DNA from: Nostoc sp. 'Lobaria pulmonaria (5183) cyanobiont'
Lineage (GTDB): Bacteria > Cyanobacteriota > Cyanobacteriia > Cyanobacteriales > Nostocaceae
Assembly: GCF_002949795.1 (NCBI RefSeq)
Contig: NZ_CP026692.1
Span: 4,262,545-4,326,544 of the forward strand
Length of the DNA stretch: 64,000 nt
Direction: 5' to 3'
Shown here: positions 9,296 through 19,162 of the stretch, in pieces
Layout of the letters: each line of letters opens with the position of its first letter
How positions within the stretch are numbered: position 1 is the stretch's first letter
The notes under the pieces: model-generated
Databases searched by the model: none
What the model was told of the DNA's origin: nothing
Seen by the model: only the letters and a program-made list of their open reading frames with translations
Position numbers and translations under genes: made by a program

Positions 9296-9925
9296 TCAGT
9301 GTTCAAACAAATCCTTAAATTGCAATAAATCTAAAGAAACTATCGTTGGTAGAAATTCAAAACATTCTTGAGCAATTTGCCAGCGTTCTTCTCGTTTAAG
9401 CATTTGTATTAGCTTCTGCTGCACACTAAGTAAGTAGCGCACATCATTGGCAGCATAACTTAGTTGAGTTTCAGATAGGCTCACGGCGTTACCCCAATCG
9501 GAACTTTGAGAGCTTTTATCTAGTTCCACTTGTTCTAACTCTTGTACCACATCTTTGAGTCCGTGGCGATTTGTGTAAGTACGGGCTAATTTACTGGCAA
9601 TTTTGGTGCAAAAAATCGGCCCTACCTGAATCTTCAAATTGGCTCGCAAAGTGGCCAAGTCAAATCTAGCAAAGTGAAACACTTTCACAACATTGACTGC
9701 TTCCAAGAGTTTTTTTAAGTTGGGGGCGTCAATTTGTCCTTTGGCTATGCGGATTGCAGTGACTTTCCCTTCAAGATTGCACAACTGGACGAGACATAAG
9801 CGATCGCGCAACGGTAGCAATCCCATCGTTTCTGTATCAACTGCGATCGCTGTAGATTCTAAATACTGGCTAAGGGCTGCGTCACTGAGGTCGCGATCGC
9901 TCACCTGAAAATCTGGTAATGTCAT
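9296..9925 (-). CDS. rnd: RNase D-type 3'-5' exonuclease
   Basis: 209 residues, one DEDD-type exonuclease domain. Exo I is AVDTETMGL (residues about 30-38), Exo II lies in VFHFARFDLATL, and Exo III includes YAANDVRYLLSV with the Tyr of the DEDDy subclass. The HRDC domains of E. coli RNase D are missing, as is usual for short cyanobacterial versions. It probably trims the 3' ends of structured RNA. An ATG at 9925 is preferred over the TTG just before it. No neighbour in the same operon. Confidence 0.85.
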   Translation of the reverse strand: MTLPDFQVSDRDLSDAALSQYLESTAIAVDTETMGLLPLRDRLCLVQLCNLEGKVTAIRIAKGQIDAPNLKKLLEAVNVVKVFHFARFDLATLRANLKIQVGPIFCTKIASKLARTYTNRHGLKDVVQELEQVELDKSSQSSDWGNAVSLSETQLSYAANDVRYLLSVQQKLIQMLKREERWQIAQECFEFLPTIVSLDLLQFKDLFEH

Positions 9926-10014
9926 CAATTGTTCAAAAATAATAGCAGTGTCCAGCAGAAAAAAGTCTTGTCAGACACTACATTATTATTGTGCAAAAAA
10001 ATCATAAATTATAT

Positions 10015-10563
10015 CTATCTAGTGCGAAAAAACATCTGTGTCAGGTAGACTTCGCCTTGGTTATTAGTAGCAACACCAATTCCAGTCAGGTTATAATTTC
10101 CTTTAAGATTCTTTAGGTGTCCGGGACTTTTGATCCAACCAGTAACAGCTTCCTCTACGGGGTTGCTATATCCCCGGTTAAAAGCAACATTTTCTGCTGC
10201 ACTGTTGTAGCGAATCGGGATAGCTTTGACTCGCCCTTCAAATCCCTGATGGCTAAATGGGGTTTTACCTTTAGCCATATTTTGACTATGAATTCTTGCC
10301 TGTCGAGTTAAATTTGGATTTAAGGTCAACTTTGGCAGCCCTTTAGAAGCCCGATATCGATTAATTTGGTCAAATACTGATTTTTCTAGCTCAGTAGTTT
10401 TAAAAGTAGGAGTCGATATTGCAACCTGACTAGAAAAAAGCGACAACAGCTTATTACGGGTGGATGTATTCGTAGAAATATGATTTGGTATCGGAGCAGT
10501 CGTTAATCCACTAGCAAGGACAAGCGCACTTAAAGCGATGCCAAAAGCAGTTTGTCGGAACAT
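10015..10563 (-). CDS. Secreted CAP (SCP/PR-1) domain protein
   Basis: 182 residues. An N-terminal signal peptide (hydrophobic to about residue 23) precedes a linker and a CAP domain (about 60-180). CAP motifs visible: VFDQINRYRASKGLPKL, HSQNMAKG, AAENVAFNRGY, GWIKSPGHLKN and GIGVATNNQGEVY. The family's conserved His and Glu are present. CAP proteins are extracellular; the role in cyanobacteria is not known. Its nearest relative here is the gene at 10974-11504, about 410 bases upstream on the same strand, so the pair is a tandem duplication. Confidence 0.88.
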   Translation of the reverse strand: MFRQTAFGIALSALVLASGLTTAPIPNHISTNTSTRNKLLSLFSSQVAISTPTFKTTELEKSVFDQINRYRASKGLPKLTLNPNLTRQARIHSQNMAKGKTPFSHQGFEGRVKAIPIRYNSAAENVAFNRGYSNPVEEAVTGWIKSPGHLKNLKGNYNLTGIGVATNNQGEVYLTQMFFRTR

Positions 10564-10730
10564 GGAGAATTGCGTAATGTGTAGAGATATAAGACTTCTA
10601 CTCTACCCTATTGTTCCGAGAATACATACCACAATACTATTAAGTAATGATGAATTTCGGCAATTTGGCTGCATCCTTTACAAGTAACACAAACAATCAT
10701 TTGCAATTGTCTGTATTTCAATAGGTCAGC

Positions 10731-10849
10731 TTCATGAAAATCACGGTTAATTTTGCTAATAATTTCAGATTTTCATGAAATATCTCGCAAAAGCTTTGCT
10801 GACAGGTTGAAGTCTGGGAAATTTGAGAAAAAACCTAAATTTTCTCAAA
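10731..10849. repeat. Two hairpins between the tandem CAP genes
   Basis: TTCATGAAAATC pairs with GATTTTCATGAA (10731-10779), and AATTTGAGAAA pairs with TTTCTCAAATT (about 10819-10849). Both lie between the end of the upstream CAP gene and the start of the next. They may end transcription of the first gene or act in the 5' leader of the second. Confidence 0.5.
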
Positions 10850-10897
10850 TTTAACGCTGCATGCAATCTTTACTCAAACTTCATTTCTCAGTCCTTG

Positions 10898-10944
10898 CTT
10901 TCAAAGCCTTTCTCTTTACCGGAGAAAAGAATGGAAGTGAGGTC
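10898..10944. repeat. Dispersed repeat starting CTTTCAAAGCC
   Basis: CTTTCAAAGCCT, a short palindromic middle, then GAATGGAAGTGAGG. The same layout with a different G/C-rich hairpin in the middle recurs at 44297-44343. The conserved flanks with a variable stem point to a dispersed element whose hairpin is kept by pairing, not by sequence. Confidence 0.55.
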
Positions 10945-10973
10945 AGCATATTAAGTTGCACATTGCGTCAAAC

Positions 10974-11504
10974 TTATGAGCGAATGAACATTTGTGTGAA
11001 GTAGATTGCGCCTTGACTGTTTTTGGCGACACCAATCCCCGTCAGATTATAATTACCTCTGATATTAGCAAGATGCCCTGGACTTTTAAGCCAGCCTTGA
11101 ACAGCTATTGTGGCAGGATCGCTATATCCCTGGTTGTAAGCGACATTTTCACCAGCTGCTCTGTAAGAAATACGGGTTGCTTTAACACGTTCTGAAAATC
11201 CAGTATGTCCAAAGGGAACTGTACCATTAGCCATGTTCTGACTGTGAATCCTAACTTGATTATCGATGGCAGCATTACGAGTCAGTGCTGATAGCCCTTG
11301 GGAAATTCTGTAGTTATTAATTTGGTTAAAAATCGACTGTTCTAGAGCAGCAGTGTCGATGCTAGATGCTGCAATTTTTACAGTACTATTTGATACATTT
11401 GAAACCATTGGCGTGAAAGCTGGATTTGTTACAGGAGTAGCGATCGCTCCACTACTGAGAATAATAGTGCCTAAAGCAACGCTGTAAATTATTGGTTTAA
11501 TCAT
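10974..11504 (-). CDS. Secreted CAP (SCP/PR-1) domain protein, paralogue
   Basis: 176 residues with the same layout as the neighbouring CAP gene: a signal peptide (about 1-22) and a CAP domain (about 55-175) with IFNQINNYRISQGLSAL, HSQNMANG, AGENVAYNQGY, GWLKSPGHLAN and GIGVAKNSQGAIY. Identity to the downstream copy is high through the CAP domain and lost in the N-terminal third, as expected for an older tandem duplication. Presumed extracellular. Confidence 0.88.
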   Translation of the reverse strand: MIKPIIYSVALGTIILSSGAIATPVTNPAFTPMVSNVSNSTVKIAASSIDTAALEQSIFNQINNYRISQGLSALTRNAAIDNQVRIHSQNMANGTVPFGHTGFSERVKATRISYRAAGENVAYNQGYSDPATIAVQGWLKSPGHLANIRGNYNLTGIGVAKNSQGAIYFTQMFIRS

Positions 11505-11933
11505 TTGCTGGAAGTAAAGTTTTAGACAATGTAACTAACTAATATCAATGTGACAAATTGCTTATAGGTCTATATAGCTTTATTTGTGGGCTTTTTTGTT
11601 CCAAAACTACCAGCAAACGTTTAAATGCACAATTTTACGGATATATCGTACTATTTAATCAATAATCGTTTTCTACCATTAGTATTATTTTTTGTATCCA
11701 CATTCCGCATTTAGCTGTCATATAGTAGTGTAATTACTAGATTTTTTTGAATTTTTTAGTTTTAAATTATGCTTATCTACCTTCAAAATTCAGCTATTTT
11801 ACTGTTTTTAAGTATATTTAATAGCTTTTTCCACGTACAAAAAGCAGTAAAAACCGATTGTGACAGTTGAATATACGGAATGTAGAATATAAATAGGCTA
11901 GAATTATTTAGCAAAATATCTGCGTGATTTAAA
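11505..11933. other. AT-rich spacer
   Basis: About 430 bases, very AT-rich. No ORF, repeat or RNA gene recognised. It holds the promoter of the upstream CAP gene. Confidence 0.4.
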
Positions 11934-12221
11934 CTAGCTTTGGTTGAGAGTTTCTAACTCTTCCTGTACCACGCGCAGCACCCGTGCAATATATTCTGCA
12001 CGCCACTGTTCCCGTTCTTTAGTTACTTTGGCATCCGGCTCGTAAGCTTCAATCTCACTAGCTGATAAAATACCTTTCACCTCTAGCAACCGTTCAATGG
12101 TGTCTAGCCGCTCATGTAGCACGGACACCTCACCAGTCAAAGCCATAACGATCGCTAACAATTTATCAGTTTGCGGATTTTCTAAGTAAACAGGTCGTTT
12201 ACCCTTGGCTATTTTTGTCAT
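11934..12221 (-). CDS. Conserved small protein of unknown function
   Basis: 95 residues beginning MTKIAKGKRPVYLENPQTDK; the middle is predicted helical with heptad-like spacing (IVMALTGEVSVLHERLDTIE), suggesting a coiled coil, and the C-terminus is charged. GGAGAA lies about 8 bases before the ATG, supporting a real gene. It lies downstream of the methyltransferase gene on the same strand, 134 bases away, so co-transcription is possible. I do not recognise the family. Confidence 0.6.
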   Translation of the reverse strand: MTKIAKGKRPVYLENPQTDKLLAIVMALTGEVSVLHERLDTIERLLEVKGILSASEIEAYEPDAKVTKEREQWRAEYIARVLRVVQEELETLNQS

Positions 12222-12355
12222 CCTAATACCAATTCTCCAAAAATAAGACTAGACATACAAAACGAGGAAAGCCAGATAAAATCTGACTTTCTCAATTACG
12301 AATTACGTTAGCGTAGCAGGCCATAGCCCATTACGAATTACGAAACTTTCTCTGC

Positions 12356-13513
12356 TTACTTAGTTGCAGCAACCACAAACCAAGTGCCTTGGGTGGCTGA
12401 GTTCCGATTTTGAAACATACCATTAGTTTCTTTTGCTTTCCATGCCCCATTCGGGACAAATTTCTCGAATGTCTTATCTGCTGCAAAACCAGCCTCAGTA
12501 ACTAGCGGCACTAAATCTAAATCACGTACAGCACTCCAGAAGGGTTCGTTGTTGTTAACAGTTTCCCAATCAGAAATAAACTGTCTATAAACATCCATGT
12601 GATGATACAGGGGTGCTTCTAGATGAATCATCATGCCACCGGGAGCCAGTAGACGATAAGACTCTTGCATAACTTTACGCACAGATGACGGGGGAATTTC
12701 ATGCAGCAAAATATGAGAAACCACTAAGTCAAATGATTCATCGGGGAAGTTAGTGCGTTCGGCATTTTGCTGAGAGAAGTGTACCCGTTTTCCCAAGCCT
12801 TCGGCTCTTGCATGAGCATAACGCAGTATAGATGCACCTATATCTATGGCATGGACTTCTGCATCTGAGAAACCATCGACATAAGGTAATGTGCTATTAC
12901 CAATAGAACATCCCATATCGAGGATTTTTCTCGGTCGAAAGTTGGGAAACTCTGCTAAAAGATAGTTTTGGACTATAGATAGCCCCAGATCATCGTTGAG
13001 CGGCCCCAACCAACCGAGTCCATAAACGTAAGCGCCGCGATCGTAGGTTGCACCGGCTGCGACATCATCAGCAGTGAATTCACTGTGATATCCTCCGGGC
13101 ATACAGTGAATGTCTACAGCCTTTTGAAAGTTAGTATTTGAAAAATTTGGATCAGGGGTTAGAGTACCCAGTTCACCGCCCTTATCTTTGGCACGCTCTA
13201 TCAACTCTGGCAGTTTTTTGTCAACGTGGCATTTTACAGAATCCCTTACCATTTCCTGGTAATAACGCTTCAGGGCACTAGTCCAGCGGTAATAGGGTTC
13301 GTGCTGCATGACTTCCCGAATTTCATAACGATTCTGGGGAGGGCGCTGATGTGCTTGTTCAAACTTCGGCTTGGCTAGTTTTTCATAAACTTCTTTATTA
13401 CCAGGAAGGATATTCTTGAAAATGTGCATTTTCATAGTTTGCACAAAGCTTTGGCGTGCCAACTCGTCGTGAGTGGGTTGCGGTAACATTGCGTGTTGGA
13501 ATTGTTGATCCAT
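12356..13513 (-). CDS. Class I SAM-dependent methyltransferase
   Basis: 385 residues. The N-terminal 190 residues are a helical region specific to this group. The Rossmann methyltransferase domain starts at about 195 with motif I ILDMGCSIGNSTLPYV, followed by acidic VHAIDIG and motif IV FDLVVSHILLHEI. The substrate is unknown; the best general call is a methyltransferase of the UbiE/type-11 superfamily. A GGGAG site precedes the ATG. It starts only 31 bases after the trpB stop on the same strand, so the two are probably co-transcribed. Confidence 0.8.
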   Translation of the reverse strand: MDQQFQHAMLPQPTHDELARQSFVQTMKMHIFKNILPGNKEVYEKLAKPKFEQAHQRPPQNRYEIREVMQHEPYYRWTSALKRYYQEMVRDSVKCHVDKKLPELIERAKDKGGELGTLTPDPNFSNTNFQKAVDIHCMPGGYHSEFTADDVAAGATYDRGAYVYGLGWLGPLNDDLGLSIVQNYLLAEFPNFRPRKILDMGCSIGNSTLPYVDGFSDAEVHAIDIGASILRYAHARAEGLGKRVHFSQQNAERTNFPDESFDLVVSHILLHEIPPSSVRKVMQESYRLLAPGGMMIHLEAPLYHHMDVYRQFISDWETVNNNEPFWSAVRDLDLVPLVTEAGFAADKTFEKFVPNGAWKAKETNGMFQNRNSATQGTWFVVAATK

Positions 13514-13544
13514 TATTGTTTTCTCCCAAATATTTTATGTAGAT

Positions 13545-14780
13545 TTACGCTGGATATAATAATTTTGCTGCTGTTTGTACATCTTTATCACCACGTCCAG
13601 AGCAGTTAATTACAATCCGAGGACTGCCAGTTAGTTGAGGACAGAGAGTTTCGAGATAAGCGATCGCATGTGCTGTTTCCAATGCCGGGATAATCCCCTC
13701 CAATTTCGATAATCGCTGAAATGCCGCCAAAGCCTCTGCATCTGTCACACTATAGTATTCAGCACGACCAGTATCCTTTAAATAGCTATGTTCTGGCCCC
13801 ACGCCTGGATAATCTAACCCCGCACTAATTGAGTGTGCCTCAATGATTTGCCCATCTTCATCTTGCAGTAAATAGCTCATGGCTCCGTGCAGTACACCAA
13901 TTCGTCCTTTTGTCAATGTAGCTGCGTGTTTTTCGGTATTGACACCTTCCCCGGCTGCCTCAATCCCAATGAAGCGTATAGAAGGCTCATTCATAAACTC
14001 ATAGAATAGTCCCATTGCATTGGAACCACCACCTACACAAGCCAAGAGAATATCAGGTAATCCACCCCACTTCTCCATTGCTTGGGCGCGGGTTTCTTCG
14101 CCGATTCCTGCATGGAAATCACGTACCACCATTGGGTAAGGATGGGGCCCTGCTACCGAACCAAGGATGAGTGGAGTAGTTTCCACATTTGTCCCCCAAT
14201 CTCGGATTGCTTCGGAAGTAGCATCCTTCAAAGTTCCGGTTCCCGCCTCTACCGGCCGCACTTCTGCTCCCATCAGCCGCATTCTAAAAACATTTAAAGC
14301 TTGGCGTTCCATGTCCTGAACACCCATGTAAATTACGCATTCCAGCCCAAAACGAGCGCAAACTGTGGCTGTAGCAACTCCATGTTGTCCAGCACCCGTT
14401 TCGGCAATAATCCGTTGCTTCCTCATGCGTTTCGCCAATAATACCTGACCAAGGGCATTATTGATTTTGTGAGCGCCAGTATGATTTAAATCTTCACGTT
14501 TCAAGTAAATTTGTGGCCCGGTGCGATCGGGTTGGGCATAATGATCAGTCAAGCGTTCAGCAAAATACAATGGTGTCGCACGTCCTACATAGTCTCGTAA
14601 CAACTGCTGTAGTTCTGCTTGAAAACCAGAGTCATTGCGGTATTGCTGATAAGCTGTTTCTAATTCAGCCAAGGCAGGCATGAGCGTTTCAGGTACATAC
14701 TTACCGCCAAAGCGTCCGAAGCGGCCTAGCGTATCTGGAACCTGAGCAGTTGAACTTGGAGATAGGGGAGTGGTAGTCAC
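13545..14780 (-). CDS. trpB: Tryptophan synthase beta chain
   Basis: 411 residues, the usual length. It condenses indole with serine using pyridoxal phosphate. Key motifs: [12 protein letters not shown], the PLP-lysine motif [39 protein letters not shown] and the terminal CSGRGDKD. The start is a GTG; upstream is a spacer with short repeats. trpA and the rest of the pathway are not in this window. The methyltransferase gene follows directly. Confidence 0.96.
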   Translation of the reverse strand: MTTTPLSPSSTAQVPDTLGRFGRFGGKYVPETLMPALAELETAYQQYRNDSGFQAELQQLLRDYVGRATPLYFAERLTDHYAQPDRTGPQIYLKREDLNHTGAHKINNALGQVLLAKRMRKQRIIAETGAGQHGVATATVCARFGLECVIYMGVQDMERQALNVFRMRLMGAEVRPVEAGTGTLKDATSEAIRDWGTNVETTPLILGSVAGPHPYPMVVRDFHAGIGEETRAQAMEKWGGLPDILLACVGGGSNAMGLFYEFMNEPSIRFIGIEAAGEGVNTEKHAATLTKGRIGVLHGAMSYLLQDEDGQIIEAHSISAGLDYPGVGPEHSYLKDTGRAEYYSVTDAEALAAFQRLSKLEGIIPALETAHAIAYLETLCPQLTGSPRIVINCSGRGDKDVQTAAKLLYPA

Positions 14781-15078
14781 AGGCTATTTTTGATGACGGG
14801 AATCACTTAATTATTATAGAAAAGTCTGAAGCATATCTGGGGAATGGGGAGAAAGCAGAGGGGCAATGTGGCAGTGGGTAGTAAGTCAAAAGCTAAAAGT
14901 AAAAAGTAAAAAGAAAAGAATTAAGACTTCATCAGTCTCTTTTGCCCTTTAACTTTTGACTTTTAACTTCATCTTGGGTGCAGGGGAGGCAGGGGGAATT
15001 TTGGAAGTGCTAAATCATCCCGTAAATATGCAACGCCTAAAATTCTTCCCCTATTGTAAGAGTTCCCCTTCGGTTTGG
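14781..15078. repeat. Spacer with inverted 7-bp tandem repeats
   Basis: AGTCAAAAGCTAAAAGTAAA (about 14883-14902) and the facing CTTTAACTTTTGACTTTTAA (about 14946-14965) are tandem heptamer runs in opposite orientation that could fold together. No gene lies here. Confidence 0.55.
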
Positions 15079-17721
15079 TTAACCCAACGCGGACTTTAAC
15101 TCACTTTCCGCTTGTCCCAACGCATCTGGTAATTTAGTTGCATCGCGTCCGCCAGCTTGGGCTAAGTTCGGTCTTCCACCGCCGCCGCCGCCGCAAATTT
15201 TAGCGATCGCACCCACAAATTTACCAGCTTGCAAACCTTTTTTGTTCACTTCTGAACTAAAAGCTGCAACTATACTAACTTTTCCTTCTTCGGGAACAGA
15301 ACCCAGCACCACTGCACCGTTACCGATTTTTTGCAACAAGCGTTCGGCTGCGGTTTTCAATGATTCTGGATCTACATATTCTAACTGGGCGACAATAATT
15401 TTATGATCGCCTACGCTTTGGGCTGTTTGTAGCAAGCTGTCTGATTTAGCGATCGCTAGCTGTACCTTTAAGGTTTCTAATTCCTTCTGGCTATTTCTCA
15501 GTTCGCTTTGCAGACTTGTGATTCTGTCTGGTAATTCTTCGGGTTTAACTTTGAAGCGATCGCTCAAATCTTTAACTACTTTATCCCGTAGATTGAGATA
15601 ATCTAATATTGCCGGCCCCGAAACAGCTTCAATCCGCCGCACCCCAGAAGCCACACCAGCTTCCGAGATAATCTTGAAGACGCCAATTTCAGCAGTATTA
15701 CTGACATGGGTTCCACCGCATAGTTCCATTGATACGCTGGGGAAGTCAATCACGCGCACTTCCTCGCCGTATTTTTCCCCGAACATGGCAACAGCACCCC
15801 TAGCTTTCGCCTCTGCTAAAGGTAATACTTCCACCTTGGCAGCATGAGCCTCAGCAATCCAAGTGTTCACCTGTTCCTCAACTTGTTGAACTTCCTCTGC
15901 TGTCAACGCGCAAAGACAGTTGAAGTCAAAGCGCAACCTGTCAAAGGAAACCAGAGAACCTGCTTGAGATATGCCCTCATCAACAATTTTTCTCAATGCC
16001 GCTTGCAATAGGTGTGTTGCGGTATGGTTAGCTTGGGCGCGACGGCGACAAGCCGGATCGATTTGGGCGGTGATCTGATCGCCTACGCGCAGTGTACCGC
16101 GTTCGATGCGTCCGAAGTGAACAAAGAAATCAGATTCTTTTTTAACGTCTTCTACCCGAACAACGATACCATCACCAGAGATATAACCGCGATCGCCGAT
16201 TTGCCCCCCAGATTCACCATAAAATGGCGTTTTGTCAAGGACAATTTGCACCTGTGTCCCCACTTCTGCTTCCTCTTGAGAAACACCTTCTACCAAAATC
16301 GCTTCAACTTTTGCCGTCGCCGCCGATTGGGCATAGCCTAAAAATTCGGTGACTTGGATGTGTTCTGCTAATTTGTCGAGGGAACCTTGCACAGTTAAAT
16401 CGATAGTTTCATGTGCTGCTTTAGCACGTTCCACCTGTTTTTGCATTTCGATATTGAATCCCGCTTCATCAACTGTCAGATTATTTTCCTCAGCAACTTC
16501 TTGAGTAAGTTCCAGGGGAAATCCGTAGGTGTCATAGAGGGTAAATGCACTTTCACCACTAATTTGAGTTTTCCCTTGCTGTTTCACCTCTTGAATGATT
16601 TCTTCTAGGAGTTTTTCGCCTCTATCCAGAGTTCTGAGGAAATTGGATTCTTCCCGTTGCAACTCAGCTTTAATTGCTGCTTCCCGTTGGCGCACATTGG
16701 GGTAAGCTGATTCGGAAAGAGCGATCGCAGTTTCAGCAACTTGGGTAGTAAATTCGCTAGAAATCCCAATTAATCGCCCATGACGCACCACCCGCCGAAT
16801 TAATCGCCGCAACACATAACCGCGTCCGACGTTGGAAGCACGAATTTCATCAGCAATCATGTGGACAACAGAACGAACGTGATCGCCAATAACTTTTAGA
16901 GAGACTTTGGTTTTTTCATCACTTTTGTGGTAATCAATGCCAGCAATTTGCGCTGCTGTTTGGATAATTGGGAAAATTAGGTCAGTTTCATAGTTATTGG
17001 GTACTTTTTGGAGAATTTGCGCCATTCTCTCCAAACCCATACCGGTGTCGATGTTCTTGTTTTGCAGTGGCGTTAAATTCCCGGAAGCATCCCGGTTATA
17101 TTGCATGAAGACGAGATTGTAAAACTCGATGAACCGGGAATCGTCTTCTAAATCTATATTTTCGTCACCGCGTTCTGGGTGGAAGTCGTAATAAATTTCG
17201 GAACAAGGGCCACAAGGGCCAGTCGGGCCAGATACCCAAAAGTTATCGTCTTCACCCAAGCGCTTAATTCTCGCTACCGGCACACCAATTTGATCGCGCC
17301 AAATTGCAAAAGCTTCATCATCGTTTTCAAAAACGCTAACGACGAGATTTTCAGGGGAAAAGCCAAAGACTTGTGTGGAGATTTCCCAACCCCAAGCGAT
17401 CGCTTGTTCTTTAAAATAATCACCAAAGCTGAAATTGCCCAGCATCTCAAAAAAGGTGTGATGCCGTTTGGTGCGTCCGACATTTTCGATGTCGTTGGTG
17501 CGGATACACTTTTGCGAAGTCGTAGCCCGCTTAAATTCTGGTGTGCGCTGCCCCAAGAATATTGGCTTAAATGGTAGCATCCCCGCGATCGTCAGCAGCA
17601 CGGTTGGGTCTTCTGGCACGAGGGAGGCACTTGGGAGAATTTGGTGTTCCCGTTGAGCAAAGAAGTCGAGGAATATGTTGCGAATTTCGTTACCGCTTAG
17701 GTACTGGGGATTTGAAGACAT
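15079..17721 (-). CDS. alaS: Alanyl-tRNA synthetase
   Basis: 880 residues, full length. The class II aminoacylation domain is at the N-terminus ([10 protein letters not shown], then [20 protein letters not shown]). The editing domain carries [12 protein letters not shown] and the partner [13 protein letters not shown] zinc/editing motif. A coiled coil (about 730-770) joins the C-terminal DHHA1-type domain with the Gly-rich loop [18 protein letters not shown]. It attaches alanine to tRNA-Ala and clears mischarged Ser/Gly. A single-gene unit. Confidence 0.97.
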   Translation of the reverse strand: MSSNPQYLSGNEIRNIFLDFFAQREHQILPSASLVPEDPTVLLTIAGMLPFKPIFLGQRTPEFKRATTSQKCIRTNDIENVGRTKRHHTFFEMLGNFSFGDYFKEQAIAWGWEISTQVFGFSPENLVVSVFENDDEAFAIWRDQIGVPVARIKRLGEDDNFWVSGPTGPCGPCSEIYYDFHPERGDENIDLEDDSRFIEFYNLVFMQYNRDASGNLTPLQNKNIDTGMGLERMAQILQKVPNNYETDLIFPIIQTAAQIAGIDYHKSDEKTKVSLKVIGDHVRSVVHMIADEIRASNVGRGYVLRRLIRRVVRHGRLIGISSEFTTQVAETAIALSESAYPNVRQREAAIKAELQREESNFLRTLDRGEKLLEEIIQEVKQQGKTQISGESAFTLYDTYGFPLELTQEVAEENNLTVDEAGFNIEMQKQVERAKAAHETIDLTVQGSLDKLAEHIQVTEFLGYAQSAATAKVEAILVEGVSQEEAEVGTQVQIVLDKTPFYGESGGQIGDRGYISGDGIVVRVEDVKKESDFFVHFGRIERGTLRVGDQITAQIDPACRRRAQANHTATHLLQAALRKIVDEGISQAGSLVSFDRLRFDFNCLCALTAEEVQQVEEQVNTWIAEAHAAKVEVLPLAEAKARGAVAMFGEKYGEEVRVIDFPSVSMELCGGTHVSNTAEIGVFKIISEAGVASGVRRIEAVSGPAILDYLNLRDKVVKDLSDRFKVKPEELPDRITSLQSELRNSQKELETLKVQLAIAKSDSLLQTAQSVGDHKIIVAQLEYVDPESLKTAAERLLQKIGNGAVVLGSVPEEGKVSIVAAFSSEVNKKGLQAGKFVGAIAKICGGGGGGRPNLAQAGGRDATKLPDALGQAESELKSALG

Positions 17722-17904
17722 AGGTGTTTTTAACTTTAGACTTTAGATTTTCGACTTGGGCGTAGCGGCACTAGATAGGTGTATTTTCATAAATAGCTTT
17801 ATATATTCTTGCATTTTGTTTTATATTACTGCCAGCGAATTCTGCCAGTAGGTGAGCAAAATGCATTGATTAGGACGCTTCTACAACATAATCCGACTCT
17901 GGCA

Positions 17905-17985
17905 AGATGCGTGTAGGCGTAGCCAGCAATTCTCTACCAGAGGCTGCGCCAGCGACAAAGCTCAGTGACCGTCGTAGACATCGCA
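17905..17985 (-). repeat. Dispersed GCGATGTCTACGACGG / GGCTACGCC repeat
   Basis: Read on the minus strand: GCGATGTCTACGACGG, then a variable stretch with GGCGCAGCC-like and GGCTACGCCTACAC blocks. Related copies lie at 23770-23855, 36540-36572 and 53118-53148, with fragments near 7766 and 34381. It is non-coding. It fills most of the spacer between alaS (ends upstream at 17721) and the small metal-binding gene. Confidence 0.6.
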
Positions 17986-18045
17986 TTTCGATGCTTAAAA
18001 TTAATCATTAAGAAATACTTTAAAATTTCCATACTGAGGTAACAA

Positions 18046-18243
18046 ATGGCACTAAAACTGAAAGTATCAAATATTGCTTGTGAGGGATGTGCAGAAATAA
18101 TTACTGAGTCTATCCACGTTATGGAACCTAAGGTCAAAGTGGATGTTGATATTAACGCTAAAACTGTCACGGTGGAGTCCGAAACTTCTGAGGAGTCAAT
18201 CAAACAGGTAATTGTTGCTGCTGGTTACGCTGTAGAAGGTTAG
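18046..18243 (+). CDS. Heavy-metal-associated (CopZ-like) small protein
   Basis: 65 residues, a single HMA ferredoxin-like domain. The metal-binding loop reads NIACEGCAEIITESI, with Cys-x-x-Cys in the typical place, but preceded by Ala instead of the common Met-x. Members bind Cu(I) or similar soft metals and pass them to P-type ATPases; no ATPase gene is nearby. GAGGT lies 7 bases before the ATG. Cytoplasmic. Confidence 0.85.
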   Translation: MALKLKVSNIACEGCAEIITESIHVMEPKVKVDVDINAKTVTVESETSEESIKQVIVAAGYAVEG

Positions 18244-19162
18244 CGATCGGATTCCAGCTTTTTACAGAATAAAGATTTAGACTTTAATATCTCAGGCGAC
18301 GCTAACAAAATTTTTTTATATTTCCCGCCTGTAGACGGGCAAAATAGAAATAATTTCCCCAAATTAGGGGCAGGTTTTGACATAATTTTTTTATTTAGCT
18401 TTGTTTTCCAAATTTATAATGTTACAGCAAATCACAACGACGTGAATTAAGTAAATAGACAAATCCAGAGAAAGTGTAGGCAGAAAGATTTTATTTCTCC
18501 TGCTAATGCATTGTTTTTTTGTTTAATTTTACTTAAGTTATAAATTTTTACCCGAAAATTTCTGTCTTTATTTAGAGGGTAGGTAAGCCCCAAAAAGCTA
18601 CTGTGCATAGCATTAGGTAGTTTTACTGTATATTTTAAATATAATTTAAATACTTTTTTAATATTTGATTTAAACCTAGCTTATAAATAAAAAGCTAAAA
18701 GTTTTTATGGGAAATGATATTTTTAATTACATAATGAAATTTTAGATTTTATAATTCAATGAAAAAATTTTACATTTTCTTCTTATGTAGAAAATTGTCT
18801 GACTAATAGAATGATTATTACAAACTATTTATTTTGGTAATTTCATCAGGAAAATAGTACTTAAGAAACCACAGCAATCGTTTTTATGACTTTAAATAAT
18901 ATTCAGTGTTTTTACTGTTTTAAAAACAAACTGTAAAGAAGACATTAGTTGTTAGAAATAAATATTTTCCAACCTGTAGTAGTAAATATAAAGTCTTAAA
19001 ATGAGATTAAATTTGGAAGTTCACTATCTAATCGATTGTTAAAAAAACAAGATGTCAAAAAATATAATTTAGCCGATAACATCATATTTAGTATTAGACG
19101 ACAATAGCAGTAGTTACCCAAGTGAATTTATTTAAAATTTAAATAGGATAAAAAATAAAGCA
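18244..19162. other. Long AT-rich spacer
   Basis: About 920 bases, strongly AT-rich (about 18560-19160 especially). No ORF above background, tRNA or recognisable inverted-repeat element seen. It may hold the long leader or promoter of the diguanylate cyclase gene. Confidence 0.4.
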
